Assembly: GCF_014174155.1 (NCBI RefSeq)
Contig: NZ_JABEQM010000005.1
Span: forward strand, 1-64,000
Length of the DNA stretch: 64,000 bases
Direction: 5' to 3'
Source of the DNA: Gluconacetobacter tumulisoli
Lineage (GTDB): Bacteria; Pseudomonadota; Alphaproteobacteria; Acetobacterales; Acetobacteraceae
The notes under the pieces were generated by a model. It worked only from the letters and a program-made list of their open reading frames with translations. It did no database searches and was not told the DNA's origin. Shown one piece after another: positions 1 to 8,860 of the stretch. A program made the translations under genes and the position numbers. Numbering within the stretch: position 1 is the first letter of the stretch; every line of letters begins with the position of its first letter.

Positions 1-118
1 GATCGACGAGGTGCTGACCGCCCTCGCCGAGCGCGGCGAAGACGGCTGCGCCGACATCGAGGACGCCGTCCACCTCAAGGTCAAGGCCCTTTGCGCCCGA
101 TTCCCCATCTATTTATGA
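1..118 (+). CDS. glyA: Serine hydroxymethyltransferase, C-terminal end (partial)
   Basis: Only the last 38 codons are inside the window, read from base 2 to the TGA at 116-118. The peptide ends in VKALCARFPIY-L, the typical C-terminus of bacterial serine hydroxymethyltransferase, which interconverts glycine plus 5,10-methylene-THF and serine plus THF. The context fits: sarcosine oxidase, serine ammonia-lyase and formyl-THF deformylase in this window make or use the same metabolites. The family assignment rests on a short tail, so it is probable rather than certain. Confidence 0.75.
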   Translation, partial: IDEVLTALAERGEDGCADIEDAVHLKVKALCARFPIYL

Positions 119-154
119 ACATCCTTCGGGAGCGGACATAGGGGACAGGACCAC

Positions 155-796
155 ATGCCAGTCGTGATCGAAACCCGGATGGGCGCGGACATCGCCGCGG
201 TCCTGCCCGACCTGGCGCGCCTGCGCATCGCGGTATTTCGCGAATGGCCGTACCTGTATGACGGCGACGACCCGGATTACGAGGAACGCTATCTGGACGT
301 CTATGTCCGCAGTCCGGCGGCCGCCATCGTCACGGCCGCCGACGCGGGCCGGATCGTCGGCGCATCGTCCTGCCTGCCCCTGCGCGACGAGATGGCGTGC
401 ATCCGCGCACCGTTCGAGGCACGGGGGCTGGATCTCGACCGCTTCTTCTATTTCGGCGAATCGGTCCTGCTACCGCCCTGGCGGGGCCAGGGGCTGGGCG
501 TGCGCTTCTTCGCGGAACGCGAACGCCATGCCCGCACCGGCCCGGCGGAATTCGCAGTGTTCTGCGCGGTGCGCCGCCCGGATACCCATCCCGCCCGCCC
601 AACGGACGCGCCCTCGCTGCATGGTTTCTGGCGGCGCCGGGGCTTTCGTCCGCTGCCCGGCGTCTTCTGCGCGCTGGACTGGCGGGAACCGGGCGATGCG
701 GCCGAACGCGCGCATACGCTGGATTTCTGGATCAAGCCCTTGCGGGACGCGCCGGTTCCATCCAGCCTGCTGGACCATTCCCCGCCGGACGAATGA
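155..796 (+). CDS. GNAT-family N-acetyltransferase
   Basis: A 213-aa protein with a GNAT fold signature. The acetyl-CoA pyrophosphate-binding loop is visible as RGQGLGVRFF at about residues 112-121, after a strand ending in FYFGESVLLPP. The acceptor substrate cannot be told from sequence. The gene starts 36 nt after glyA and is followed 16 nt later by a nitrilase-superfamily amidohydrolase; GNAT and nitrilase genes are often neighbours, so the two probably act on the same small molecule. Cytoplasmic; no signal peptide. Confidence 0.8.
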   Translation: MPVVIETRMGADIAAVLPDLARLRIAVFREWPYLYDGDDPDYEERYLDVYVRSPAAAIVTAADAGRIVGASSCLPLRDEMACIRAPFEARGLDLDRFFYFGESVLLPPWRGQGLGVRFFAERERHARTGPAEFAVFCAVRRPDTHPARPTDAPSLHGFWRRRGFRPLPGVFCALDWREPGDAAERAHTLDFWIKPLRDAPVPSSLLDHSPPDE

Positions 797-812
797 AAAG
801 GATCCTCTGCCC

Positions 813-1688
813 ATGACCCGCCCCCTCCGCCTGGGTGTCCTGGCCTGGCAGGTGGAACGCATCGCCTCGCTCGACGATTATGCCGCCCATCTGGACCGGC
901 TGGTCGCCGAAGGCGCGGCCGGCGCCGACCTGCTGCTGATGCCGGAATATGCCTGCATGGAGGCCGCCGCCCTGGCGACGCAGCCCGACCCCACGGCGGA
1001 GCTGGAAGCCTTCTGCCGCCGCAGCGACGACGTCCTGGCCATCATGCGCGACGCCGCCCGACGCCACGGCGTCTGGCTGATGCCCGGCACCCTGCCCCGG
1101 CCCGAGCCCGGCCGCATCCGCAACCGCGCGCCGCTGATCGCGCCGGACGGGCGCGTCGCCTTCCAGGACAAGCACGTCATGACCCGGTTCGAAACCGAAT
1201 CCTGGGGCGTGCAGGCCGGCGACCCACCCGGCATCTTCGAAACCCCCTGGGGCCGGATCGGCACGGCGGTCTGCTACGATTCCGAATTCCCCGCCCTGAC
1301 CCGTGCGCAGATCGAGGCCGGGGCATGGCTGATCCTGGTCCCGACCTGCACCGACACCATGCACGGCTTCAACCGCGTGCGGATTTCGGCCCGCGCGCGG
1401 GCGCTGGAAAACCAGTGCTTCGTCGCGGTGTCGCCCACCGTCGGCGCGGCGCCCTGGCTGGCCACGCTGGACGACAATCACGGCGCGGCCGGCATCTACG
1501 GCCCGATGGATCGCGGCTTCGCCGCCGACGGCATCGTGGCCGAAGGCCCGAATGATGCGGGGGGCTGGGTCTTCGCCACCCTCGACCCTGCGATGCTGGA
1601 GGCGGTGCGCCAGGACGGGGCCGTGCGCAACTGTCGCGACTGGCCCCCGCACGTGCCCGCCGCCACCGCCAATCCCTTTTCCGTCTGA
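813..1688 (+). CDS. Carbon-nitrogen hydrolase (nitrilase superfamily)
   Basis: A 291-aa cytoplasmic amidase-type enzyme. The Glu-Lys-Cys triad is visible: E45 in LLMPEYACME, K120 in AFQDKHVMTRFE and C154 in GTAVCYDSEFP. The ATG at 813 is chosen because an AAAAGGAT ribosome-binding site lies just upstream and the protein then begins with the usual first strand (RLGVLAWQ); an open frame continues further upstream but only as a shadow of the GNAT gene. It probably hydrolyses an amide or carbamoyl compound; the substrate is unknown. It sits between the GNAT gene and a SnoaL-like gene in the glyA-purU direction. Confidence 0.88.
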   Translation: MTRPLRLGVLAWQVERIASLDDYAAHLDRLVAEGAAGADLLLMPEYACMEAAALATQPDPTAELEAFCRRSDDVLAIMRDAARRHGVWLMPGTLPRPEPGRIRNRAPLIAPDGRVAFQDKHVMTRFETESWGVQAGDPPGIFETPWGRIGTAVCYDSEFPALTRAQIEAGAWLILVPTCTDTMHGFNRVRISARARALENQCFVAVSPTVGAAPWLATLDDNHGAAGIYGPMDRGFAADGIVAEGPNDAGGWVFATLDPAMLEAVRQDGAVRNCRDWPPHVPAATANPFSV

Positions 1689-1717
1689 TCCTTCCCCCGA
1701 CGATACGAGGCCCCGCC

Positions 1718-2134
1718 ATGTCGATTGACGCCACCCGTGCCCTGATCGAAACCTATTACGCCACCTTCAACACTGGTGATCGCGACGCCTTCCTGGCCCT
1801 GCTGGACGATGATGTCGCACACGACATCAACCAGGGTGGGCGAGAGGTCGGGCGTGACCTGTTCCGCGTCTTCCTGGCCCGGATGGATCGCTGCTATAGC
1901 GAGACCATCACCGACGTGGTGGTGATGGTGAATGCGGACGGCACCCGCGCCGCCGCCGAATTCGTGGTGCACGGCACGTACCTGGCCACCGACGACGGCC
2001 TGCCCCCCGCATCGGGGCAGACCTACGTCCTGCCGGCGGGCGCGTTCTTCACCGTCCGCGATGGCAAGGTCGCGCGGATCTCCAATTTCTACAACCTGCC
2101 GGACTGGACGCGGCAGGTGACCGGCGGAGCCTGA
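1718..2134 (+). CDS. SnoaL-like / ketosteroid-isomerase-related protein
   Basis: A 138-aa single-domain protein with the NTF2/SnoaL pattern: an N-terminal helix (ALIETYYATFNTGDRDAFLALL), a DDVAHDINQGG segment and a C-terminal sheet ending in ISNFYNLPDW. It resembles the ketosteroid-isomerase-related group often found beside GNAT and nitrilase genes in proteobacteria. No reaction can be assigned. It is the third gene of the GNAT-nitrilase-SnoaL trio and lies 29 nt after the nitrilase gene. Confidence 0.75.
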   Translation: MSIDATRALIETYYATFNTGDRDAFLALLDDDVAHDINQGGREVGRDLFRVFLARMDRCYSETITDVVVMVNADGTRAAAEFVVHGTYLATDDGLPPASGQTYVLPAGAFFTVRDGKVARISNFYNLPDWTRQVTGGA

Positions 2135-2152
2135 TACCGCCGGACGCGGAAA

Positions 2153-2190
2153 GGCCCGGAACTAAAATGAATCCATGACGTTCCTGGGCC
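2153..2190 (+). terminator. Possible hairpin after the SnoaL-like gene
   Basis: GGCCCGGAAC at 2153-2162 pairs with GTTCC-T-GGGCC at 2180-2190 (10 bp with one bulged T). There is no clear T-run, so intrinsic termination is uncertain. The 3' arm overlaps a candidate regulator half-site. A second perfect stem, GCCTCG-CAA-CGAGGC, is at 2247-2261. Confidence 0.3.
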
Positions 2191-2203
2191 AGAATATGTC
2201 GCC
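2175..2203 (+). promoter_or_regulatory. Candidate direct-repeat operator for the glxA-type/purU operon
   Basis: Two direct half-sites, ATGACGTT (2175-2182) and ATGTCGCC (2196-2203), start 21 bp apart, about 120 nt before the regulator's ATG. Very similar pairs occur upstream of gbcA and soxB on the minus strand, which suggests a common AraC-type activator. Inferred from pattern only. Confidence 0.35.
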
Positions 2204-2318
2204 TGCGGACAAGTAGGAATCCGACACGGTTCGTAGGCTCGATCCCGCCTCGCAACGAGGCGTCGGCTGCACGCCTTCACCCGAAGGATGTCGCACTGTC
2301 CCCTGTACGGGAGATGGC

Positions 2319-3404
2319 ATGATGCGTTTCAGACCCGCCGAAACCGCCGGACATCCCTGCCTGCGGGTTGGCGTGATCCTGGCGGAAAATTTCACGCTCT
2401 CGGCCTTTTCGCTGTTCATCGACCATCTGCGCCTGGCCGCGGACAAGAACGACAACAGCCGCCCCATCCTGTGCCGCTGGCAGATCATGAACAGCCGGCC
2501 CGATCCGGTCCGGTCCAGTTGCGGGGTCGCGGTGGCGCGCAATTCCGATTTCTGCGACCCGACCGAATTCGATTACGTCGCCGTCGTCGGCGGCCTGCTG
2601 CATGGCCGGCGGCAGGTGGACGATGCGACCATCCGTTATCTGCGCCGGGCGGCGGATGCCGGCGTGTCGCTGATCGGCATCTGCACCGGCGTGTTCGTCC
2701 TGTGCCGCGCCGGCGTGATGGAAGACCGATCATCCTGCGTCAGCTGGTATCATCGCCAGGATTTCACCGAGGAATTTCCCGACCATCACGTGGTCAGCGA
2801 CCATATGTTCCTGGTCGACGGCGACCGCATCACCTGTTCCGGCGGGGGCGGCGCGGCCGACCTTGCGCTGCATCTGATCGAACGGCATCTGGGCCGTCCG
2901 GTGGCCAAGAAGGCCAGCCATGTCCTGCTGCTGGACCGCCCCGCACGCAGCAACCGCGCACCATTGCAGCCCCATCCCCCGGTCATCGACGAAATCAGCC
3001 ACATCGCCGATCCGCGCGTCCGCCGCGCGGTGCTGGAGATGGAGCAGAACATGGCCGAGCCGATCCCCATCGCCGACCTCGCCAGCCGTCTGGGCATTTC
3101 ATCGCGCCAGCTGGAACGGCTGTTCCACACGGTGCTGGGCGTCAAGCCCGCCAATTTCTACCGTCTGATCCGCCTGCGCTATGCGCGCGCGCTGTTGCAG
3201 CAGGGCGAACTGTCGGTGACAGAGGTCGCGGTCGAGACGGGGTTTTCCGACTGCGCCCATTTCTCGCGCCAGTTCAAATCGATGTTCGGCCACAGCCCCA
3301 GCGACCTGCGCATCCACCGGGGCCGTCCCACCGGGGGCACGCCGATCCTGCTGCCCGAACGCCCCAGCGAACGCGCGGGCGTGCGCCTGTTCGAGGAACG
3401 CTGA
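2319..3404 (+). CDS. GlxA-family transcriptional regulator (DJ-1/PfpI domain + AraC HTH), GbdR-like
   Basis: A 361-aa regulator. Residues about 10-190 form a DJ-1/PfpI-like amidotransferase fold with the nucleophile-elbow sequence [14 protein letters not shown]. Residues about 230-330 are an AraC-type double helix-turn-helix ([19 protein letters not shown] and [20 protein letters not shown]). GbdR, the activator of glycine-betaine catabolism in Pseudomonas, has this architecture. The gene is followed by purU after one base, so they are co-transcribed. A second regulator of the same type lies at 10916-11914; sequence alone does not show which is the true GbdR counterpart. Confidence 0.87.
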   Translation: MMRFRPAETAGHPCLRVGVILAENFTLSAFSLFIDHLRLAADKNDNSRPILCRWQIMNSRPDPVRSSCGVAVARNSDFCDPTEFDYVAVVGGLLHGRRQVDDATIRYLRRAADAGVSLIGICTGVFVLCRAGVMEDRSSCVSWYHRQDFTEEFPDHHVVSDHMFLVDGDRITCSGGGGAADLALHLIERHLGRPVAKKASHVLLLDRPARSNRAPLQPHPPVIDEISHIADPRVRRAVLEMEQNMAEPIPIADLASRLGISSRQLERLFHTVLGVKPANFYRLIRLRYARALLQQGELSVTEVAVETGFSDCAHFSRQFKSMFGHSPSDLRIHRGRPTGGTPILLPERPSERAGVRLFEER

Positions 3405-3405
3405 C

Positions 3406-4272
3406 ATGCCCACGCCCGGCCGTCTGGTCCTGATCGTCAGCTGCGTCAGCCAGACCGGCATCGTCGCGGCCTATGCCCGCTATCTGTTCGAGATCGGCGG
3501 CAATATCCTGGAAATCAACCAGCATAACGACCTGGCCAGCGGCCGCTTCTTCATGCGGATCGCCTTCAGCCTGCCGGACGGCGAACACGACCCTGCCCGC
3601 CACCACGCGGCGTTGTCGGCGCTGGCGGAACAGTTCGACGCGGACTGGTCCCTGCGCGACCAGGCGACGCGGCGCCGCGTGCTGATCATGGTTTCGCGCT
3701 TCGACCACTGCCTGGCCGACCTGCTCTATCGCTGGCGCATCGGCGAACTGGCGATGGAACCGGTCGCCATCGTCTCGAACCACCCGCGCGCGGCCAATGC
3801 CTCGGTGGACACGGGCGGCATTCCCTTCCATCACCTGCCGATCACCCCGGCCACCAAGCCCGCGCAGGAAGCGCGCCTGTGGTCGCTGATCCAGGACACG
3901 GGGGCCGAACTGGTGGTGCTGGCGCGCTACATGCAGGTCCTGTCGGACGACATGTCGGCGCGACTGGCCGGACGCTGCATCAACATCCACCATTCCTTCC
4001 TGCCCAGCTTCAAGGGCGCGCGCCCCTACCACCAGGCCCATGCCCGCGGGGTAAAGCTGATCGGGGCGACGGCGCATTACGTCACCACCGACCTGGACGA
4101 AGGCCCGATCATCGAGCAGGACGCCGAACGGATCAGCCATTCGGACACCGCCGAGGACCTGGTCCGCAAGGGACGCGACGTCGAACGCCGCGTCCTTTCC
4201 CGCGCCGTCCACTACCATCTGGAAGACCGGGTAATTCGCAACGGCCTCCGGACGGTCGTATTCCCCGACTGA
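3406..4272 (+). CDS. purU: Formyltetrahydrofolate deformylase
   Basis: A 288-aa protein of typical length for PurU, which hydrolyses 10-formyl-THF to formate and THF. An N-terminal ACT domain (about 5-85, [23 protein letters not shown]) is followed by a formyltransferase-fold domain with the catalytic signature [19 protein letters not shown] and [20 protein letters not shown]. In this neighbourhood it would recharge THF that sarcosine oxidase loads with one-carbon units. Translation is closely coupled to the upstream regulator (stop and ATG one base apart). Convergent with the gene at 4361-4885. Confidence 0.95.
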   Translation: MPTPGRLVLIVSCVSQTGIVAAYARYLFEIGGNILEINQHNDLASGRFFMRIAFSLPDGEHDPARHHAALSALAEQFDADWSLRDQATRRRVLIMVSRFDHCLADLLYRWRIGELAMEPVAIVSNHPRAANASVDTGGIPFHHLPITPATKPAQEARLWSLIQDTGAELVVLARYMQVLSDDMSARLAGRCINIHHSFLPSFKGARPYHQAHARGVKLIGATAHYVTTDLDEGPIIEQDAERISHSDTAEDLVRKGRDVERRVLSRAVHYHLEDRVIRNGLRTVVFPD

Positions 4273-4360
4273 CATTCGGGCAGGGCAGGGCAGGCCAGAC
4301 ATTGCCCGAGGCCCATGTGCGCGAAGGTCGCACGACGAATGGTCCTTCGAGGCACCTGCC

Positions 4361-4885
4361 TCAATCGGGAAACGTCACCACCAGCGGTTCCACCCCGATC
4401 GCCGCCAGGACGTGCTTCAGTTCCTCGACCGACAGGGACAGGGTCGCGGTGTTGTCCATCGGGTGGCAGGTCACGCGTCCGGCCGCCAGCAGGGCGGCGT
4501 CGATCGCGAAGTGCACCGCGTGGTCGGGGTCGGCGACGAGGCTGAGTGGCCCCAGCGCCCCCGGCCGCGTGCCCAGGCATGTTTCCATCAGATCCGCGCT
4601 GCCGAACGACAGGCGCTTGGCCCCGATCATCGGGGCCAGCGCCTTCATGTCCACCTTGCGCTCCATCGGCAGCGTCACCAGGAACAGCGCGCCCTTGGCG
4701 TCCTTCAGGAACAGGTTCTTGGTATGCGCGCCCTCCAGCATGGCCCAGTAGGGCAGCGCGTCCTCGACGGTATGGACGGGGGGATGCGATACCGATGGGG
4801 CGTCGATATCCAGGCGTGCCAGCAGAGCCTGCAGCCGGGCCGGCGCCCCGGTCAACCGATCCTCGGCCGATGATGTTGCGTCCAT
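4361..4885 (-). CDS. YbaK/ProXp-type prolyl-tRNA-associated deacylase
   Basis: A 174-aa single-domain YbaK/PrdX-like protein. Visible blocks include HTVEDALPYWAMLEGAHTKNLFLKD and a C-terminal DPDHAVHFAIDAALLAAGRVTCHPMDNTATLSLS, typical of free-standing trans-editing deacylases that clear mischarged tRNA(Pro). The ATG at 4885 is preceded by GGAAGGAAACATC, a reasonable ribosome-binding site. It is the last gene of the gbcA-gbcB-regulator-dgcA-dgcB-etfA-etfB operon, 35 nt after etfB. Why a tRNA editing factor ends a betaine operon is unclear. Confidence 0.82.
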   Translation of the reverse strand: MDATSSAEDRLTGAPARLQALLARLDIDAPSVSHPPVHTVEDALPYWAMLEGAHTKNLFLKDAKGALFLVTLPMERKVDMKALAPMIGAKRLSFGSADLMETCLGTRPGALGPLSLVADPDHAVHFAIDAALLAAGRVTCHPMDNTATLSLSVEELKHVLAAIGVEPLVVTFPD

Positions 4886-4920
4886 GATGTTTCCTTCCGT
4901 CTGGCAGGCGACGGGTCCGG

Positions 4921-5697
4921 TCAGGACCCGGCAGGCGGGGGCAGCACGCCCAGCGCCCGCAGATGATCGATGATGGCCCGCGCGGCGTCCTGTGGCGGGG
5001 GATCGACCAGCACCTGGCCGCCCGGCGCCTGCGTCGCCGTCGACGCGATCAGGCGCGGCCGGCGACGATAGGCGCGTTCCTCCACCGTTTCGGTCACGGG
5101 GGCCGACGGCTCGGCGAGGCCGGACGGCATCGTGCGCAGGACGGCCATGCGAGTCCGCGCGAAGACGAAATCGGGAACGCAGGATGCGACATCGTGCACA
5201 GCCAGCGCGCAGGGGGCCGCGACCCGCGCCGCGCGCCGTGTCCCGCGCGGGCGGGCCTGTTCGACGTCGAATTCCGGCGGCCGGCTGGCCGGGACAGCCA
5301 CCTGCCCTTCGGCGACATCCGCCACGATCGGCCAACCCAGGCGTTCCGCCACCGCATAGGGCAACAGTCCGCTGTCCATCCCGCCCGAGGCACGTCGGCC
5401 CGCCAGCACCAGATCCACCGTCCCGTCCGTGAACAGCGATCCCGACACGATGGCCCGCGCAAGGGCTGCGACCGGATCGTGCCCTGCCCCGTCGAGGCAG
5501 ACGATATCCGCCAGCCCATAGCCGGCATATTCGCGCAGGACCGGTGCGGCGGGACCGGCATGCAGCCCGATCATCCGCGCGCCCAGCGCCCGTGCCAGGC
5601 CGATGGCGCGGATTTCGGTTCCGACAGGGGCGGGGCGGCCCGACACCGGGTCGATCCCCGCCGACAGAAGCACCACTGCCCGCAATTCCGTGGCCAT
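4921..5697 (-). CDS. etfB: Electron transfer flavoprotein beta subunit (dimethylglycine pathway)
   Basis: A 258-aa EtfB-type protein with an adenine-nucleotide alpha-hydrolase fold: LARALGARMIGLHAG near the N-terminus, and a nucleotide-binding block LVLAGRRASGGMDSGLLPYAVAERLGWP near the middle. It should pair with EtfA to take electrons from DgcA/DgcB demethylation and pass them to the quinone pool. The ATG at 5697 overlaps the TAA of etfA (TAATG), so translation is coupled. It is divergent from housekeeping EtfB, as expected for the betaine-dedicated subtype. Confidence 0.85.
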   Translation of the reverse strand: MATELRAVVLLSAGIDPVSGRPAPVGTEIRAIGLARALGARMIGLHAGPAAPVLREYAGYGLADIVCLDGAGHDPVAALARAIVSGSLFTDGTVDLVLAGRRASGGMDSGLLPYAVAERLGWPIVADVAEGQVAVPASRPPEFDVEQARPRGTRRAARVAAPCALAVHDVASCVPDFVFARTRMAVLRTMPSGLAEPSAPVTETVEERAYRRRPRLIASTATQAPGGQVLVDPPPQDAARAIIDHLRALGVLPPPAGS

Positions 5698-6950
5698 TAC
5701 CCGCCCTCCGCCGCCAGCGCATCGCGGATGGCCGGCATCACGCGCTGCGCGTCCGCAATGACCGACAGGCCGGCGCGCGCCACCATCGCGGCATGCAGGT
5801 CGGTATTGACGGCCACCACATGTTCGACGCGTCCCAGCCCCTGCAGATGCTGCGGCGCGCCCGCGATGCCGAAGGCCAGGTAGCACACGGCATCCAGCAC
5901 GGTGCCGGACGCACCCACCTGCGCCGCGCGGGGCATGAGCCCGGCGTCGCAGACCACGCGGCTGGCCCCCGGCGTGGCGTGCAGGTCGGCGACGACCGCC
6001 CGGAACAGGCCGAAATCGGTCACGCCATTGCCCGCCGCCACCACGAACGGGGCCTCGGCCAGTTTCATCGTCGCCGGATCGGCGGCGCGCGGCGCCGACG
6101 CGCGAATGCGCCCCGGCACCGGCAGGACCGGAACCGGGTCGACCCCGCCCGGCAGCAGCCTGGCCTCCCGCACCGCGCCCGCATAGGGGGCGACCCGGTC
6201 GGGCGCCAGCGTCATCAACGCCGGTGGGGCCGAGATCTGTTCACGACGGCCCGCCCGGCACGGGCGGATCGCCTGCCGGGCGGTCAGGACCTCCACCCCC
6301 GTCATCAGGCCCTGCCCCGTGTGCGCGGCGACGCGGCGCGCCAGGTCCGCACCATCGTCGCTGTCGGGAAACAGGACGTGCCGGGGCGACAGCGCGGCCA
6401 GTGCGGCACAGACGACCGCGGCCCGATATTCCGGGTCCAACACCGCCTGGCCGGGCAGGGCCGTATCCACCATTGCCAAGCGGTCGGCGCCCGCCTGCGC
6501 GGCCTCCTGCACCAGGTCGGGATGGGCCGCGCCGCCCAACATCACCACCGCGCCGGACGCCGCGTCCGCCAACACGCGCGCCGCCCCCAGCACCTGCCGG
6601 TCCAGCCGGTCCAGCCGCCCATCCGGCAGGTCGGGGATCGCGACGACCAGGCAGGCCGGATCGTCCACGCGGATCACTTGGGCCGGGGCCGGCGCGGAGA
6701 CGCGCGCCGTACCGGTGCCCCCAGTGCCGCCGCGCACCAGGCGCGGCCGATCTCCGCCGGGCACCAGCAATCGCGCCTGTTCGGCACGCGGGTCGCGTCG
6801 AATCCGGCCCGAAGGCCCGATCCCGGACACCCCGCCCCCTGGGGACCGTCCGCCTGGCGGTTGCGCCAGATCGAAACGCGGCCGCGCGCCGAGCCCGACC
6901 TGCCGCGCCGCCCGTTCGGCGCGCGGATCGCGGCGCAGACGGCCGGTCAT
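5697..6950 (-). CDS. etfA: Electron transfer flavoprotein alpha subunit, long form
   Basis: A 417-aa EtfA. The C-terminal FAD-binding domain is clear: SRVVCDAGLMPRAAQVGASG, then FGIAGAPQHLQGLGRVEHVVAVNTD and ADAQRVMPAIRDAL. Usual EtfA proteins have about 310 residues; this one carries an N-terminal extension of about 100 residues with two RRDPRAE repeats, as in the EtfA linked to dimethylglycine catabolism in pseudomonads. The ATG at 6950 overlaps the dgcB stop (ATGA), which fixes the start. The electron donor is probably DgcAB. Confidence 0.88.
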   Translation of the reverse strand: MTGRLRRDPRAERAARQVGLGARPRFDLAQPPGGRSPGGGVSGIGPSGRIRRDPRAEQARLLVPGGDRPRLVRGGTGGTGTARVSAPAPAQVIRVDDPACLVVAIPDLPDGRLDRLDRQVLGAARVLADAASGAVVMLGGAAHPDLVQEAAQAGADRLAMVDTALPGQAVLDPEYRAAVVCAALAALSPRHVLFPDSDDGADLARRVAAHTGQGLMTGVEVLTARQAIRPCRAGRREQISAPPALMTLAPDRVAPYAGAVREARLLPGGVDPVPVLPVPGRIRASAPRAADPATMKLAEAPFVVAAGNGVTDFGLFRAVVADLHATPGASRVVCDAGLMPRAAQVGASGTVLDAVCYLAFGIAGAPQHLQGLGRVEHVVAVNTDLHAAMVARAGLSVIADAQRVMPAIRDALAAEGG

Positions 6951-8860
6951 GCCGTCACCACGGCGTCGAGCACCAGTTCCGCGATGTCCCGCACCTCGGG
7001 CCGGGGGGCTGGCACGCCCTCCAGCATCGCGGTGCAACCCGGGCAGCCCACGGCGACGATCGCCGCCCCCGCCGCGTCGGCCTGCGCCATGCGCAGGTCG
7101 GGAATCCGCGCGGCCCCGTCGACATCGCTGATCGGGTTGCCCCCGCCCCCGCCGCAGCACATCGAGCGCATGCCATGACGCTCCATTTCCACCCGCGTGC
7201 CGCAGGCGGCGTCCAGCAGACGACGCGGGGCCGCGATCTCGCCATTATAGCGGCCGAGATAACAGGGATCGTGATAAGCGACCGGCGGCAGGTCGCGTGG
7301 CGCCAGGCGCAGGGCCCCGCCGGTCACTAGTTCGTCCAGCAGCGCCGTATGGTGCTGCACCGTCCAGTGCCCGCCCAATGCCGGATATTCGTTGCGCAAC
7401 ACATGCAGCGCATGCGGGTCGGCGGTCACGATCCGTTGGAACGTACGAGCCTTCAGCGTCGCGATGGCCTCGCCGGCCAGAAGGTGGAACGTCGCCTCGT
7501 CCCCCAGGCGGCGGGCCAGGTCGCCGCAATCGGTTTCGGCCTCGCCCAGGATGGCGAAGCGCAAGCCCGCCAGCCGCATCAGCCGCACCAGCGCCTGCAG
7601 GGTCCGGCCATAGCGCAGGTCGAATGCCCCCTCGCCCAGCCACAGCAGGATGTCGGTCTCTCCCCCCTCGGGCAGCACCGGCACATCCAGCGCCGCCAGC
7701 CCGTCGGCGCGGGCGGCCAGCGGACGACCGCCGGGCTCGGCGCTGTCGCGCATCCGGCGCAGCGCCTGCGCGGCGCCCGGACGCACCTGTCCCAGCATCA
7801 GGGCCTGCCCGCGCCGCAGATCGACGATCGCGTCGACATGCTCGATCATCATCGGGCACTCCTCGACGCAGGCACGGCAGGTGGTGCAGGCCCACAGCGT
7901 ATCCGGATGGATCATCGCATCCACACCGATGACAGGGGCATCCATGCTGCCCCGGCATGCCACCGGCGGGGCATTGGGGGCCGGGCTGCCGCTGTAGGGT
8001 TCGGCGGCGCTTCCACCGCGCGTGGCCGCGACCAGGTCCTGGATCAGCGCCTTGGGGTTCAGCCGCTGCCCGGCGGCGAAGGCTGGGCAGGCCTGTTCGC
8101 ACCGGCCGCACTGGATGCAGGCGTCGAAACTGGCCAGCGCGGTCCAGGCGAAATCGGACGGTGCCAACGCGCCCAGACGCGGGGCATCCAGGTCCAGCGG
8201 CCGCAATGCGGTGTCCCGCCCGCCCCCGAACCGGCCCGGCCGCGCGTGGGCGGCCAGCCAGACGGTGCCGGCGAATGCATGCCGCATCGGCCCGCGCGCG
8301 AACTGCACCAGCAGCCCCCCTGCCCCGCCGACGGCCAGCAGCAGGGGCGCCAGCAGCAAGGGCGACGCACCACCACCCGGCACGGCCAGCATGCCCAGCG
8401 CCAGCAGCAGCGCCCCGCCCGCATAGGCGCCCAGCGCCGCCGGCAGCCACAGGAACATGCCCGCCGACAGGAAGGACGGCACCACCGGTCGCCGCCGCCG
8501 CCGGACCAGGATCGCGCCCCACAGGGCCGCGGCGAACAACACCGCCACCACCGCCCAATAGACCCGGCTGCCGCGCAACGCCGGCAGCACCGCCAGCATC
8601 AGCGCGACGCTGCCCGCCAGCAGGCCGCCGGCCGTGGGCACATGCATCCGCGCCGCCTCGGGCCGGCGTTCGACGACGTGATGGACATCCACCAGATAGC
8701 GGCGCGGCACGGCGGCCAGGCCCGCGACCCAATCCACCCGGACGGGCCGCCCCTGCCGCCAGCGCCGCGCGAGGCCCCGGGCCGCCAGCAGCACGCCTGC
8801 CGCAAGCCCCCAGGCCAGACAGACCAGAACCAGTCCCACGAGGCTCAGAAATCCTTGCAC
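6947..8860 (-). CDS. dgcB: Dimethylglycine demethylase subunit DgcB, membrane Fe-S protein
   Basis: A 637-aa protein. The N-terminal 190 residues hold about five hydrophobic segments, so it is membrane-anchored. Two 4Fe-4S motifs follow: C248-C251-C254-C258 (CIQCGRCEQACP) and C325-C328-C331-C335 (CTTCRACVEECP). Near the C-terminus are CCG-type haterodisulphide-reductase-like blocks, including YHDPCYLGR and MCCGGGGG. It is thought to relay electrons from DgcA towards ETF or quinone. A GTG at 8860 is the start, overlapping the end of dgcA by 16 nt. Confidence 0.92.
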   Translation of the reverse strand: MQGFLSLVGLVLVCLAWGLAAGVLLAARGLARRWRQGRPVRVDWVAGLAAVPRRYLVDVHHVVERRPEAARMHVPTAGGLLAGSVALMLAVLPALRGSRVYWAVVAVLFAAALWGAILVRRRRRPVVPSFLSAGMFLWLPAALGAYAGGALLLALGMLAVPGGGASPLLLAPLLLAVGGAGGLLVQFARGPMRHAFAGTVWLAAHARPGRFGGGRDTALRPLDLDAPRLGALAPSDFAWTALASFDACIQCGRCEQACPAFAAGQRLNPKALIQDLVAATRGGSAAEPYSGSPAPNAPPVACRGSMDAPVIGVDAMIHPDTLWACTTCRACVEECPMMIEHVDAIVDLRRGQALMLGQVRPGAAQALRRMRDSAEPGGRPLAARADGLAALDVPVLPEGGETDILLWLGEGAFDLRYGRTLQALVRLMRLAGLRFAILGEAETDCGDLARRLGDEATFHLLAGEAIATLKARTFQRIVTADPHALHVLRNEYPALGGHWTVQHHTALLDELVTGGALRLAPRDLPPVAYHDPCYLGRYNGEIAAPRRLLDAACGTRVEMERHGMRSMCCGGGGGNPISDVDGAARIPDLRMAQADAAGAAIVAVGCPGCTAMLEGVPAPRPEVRDIAELVLDAVVTA

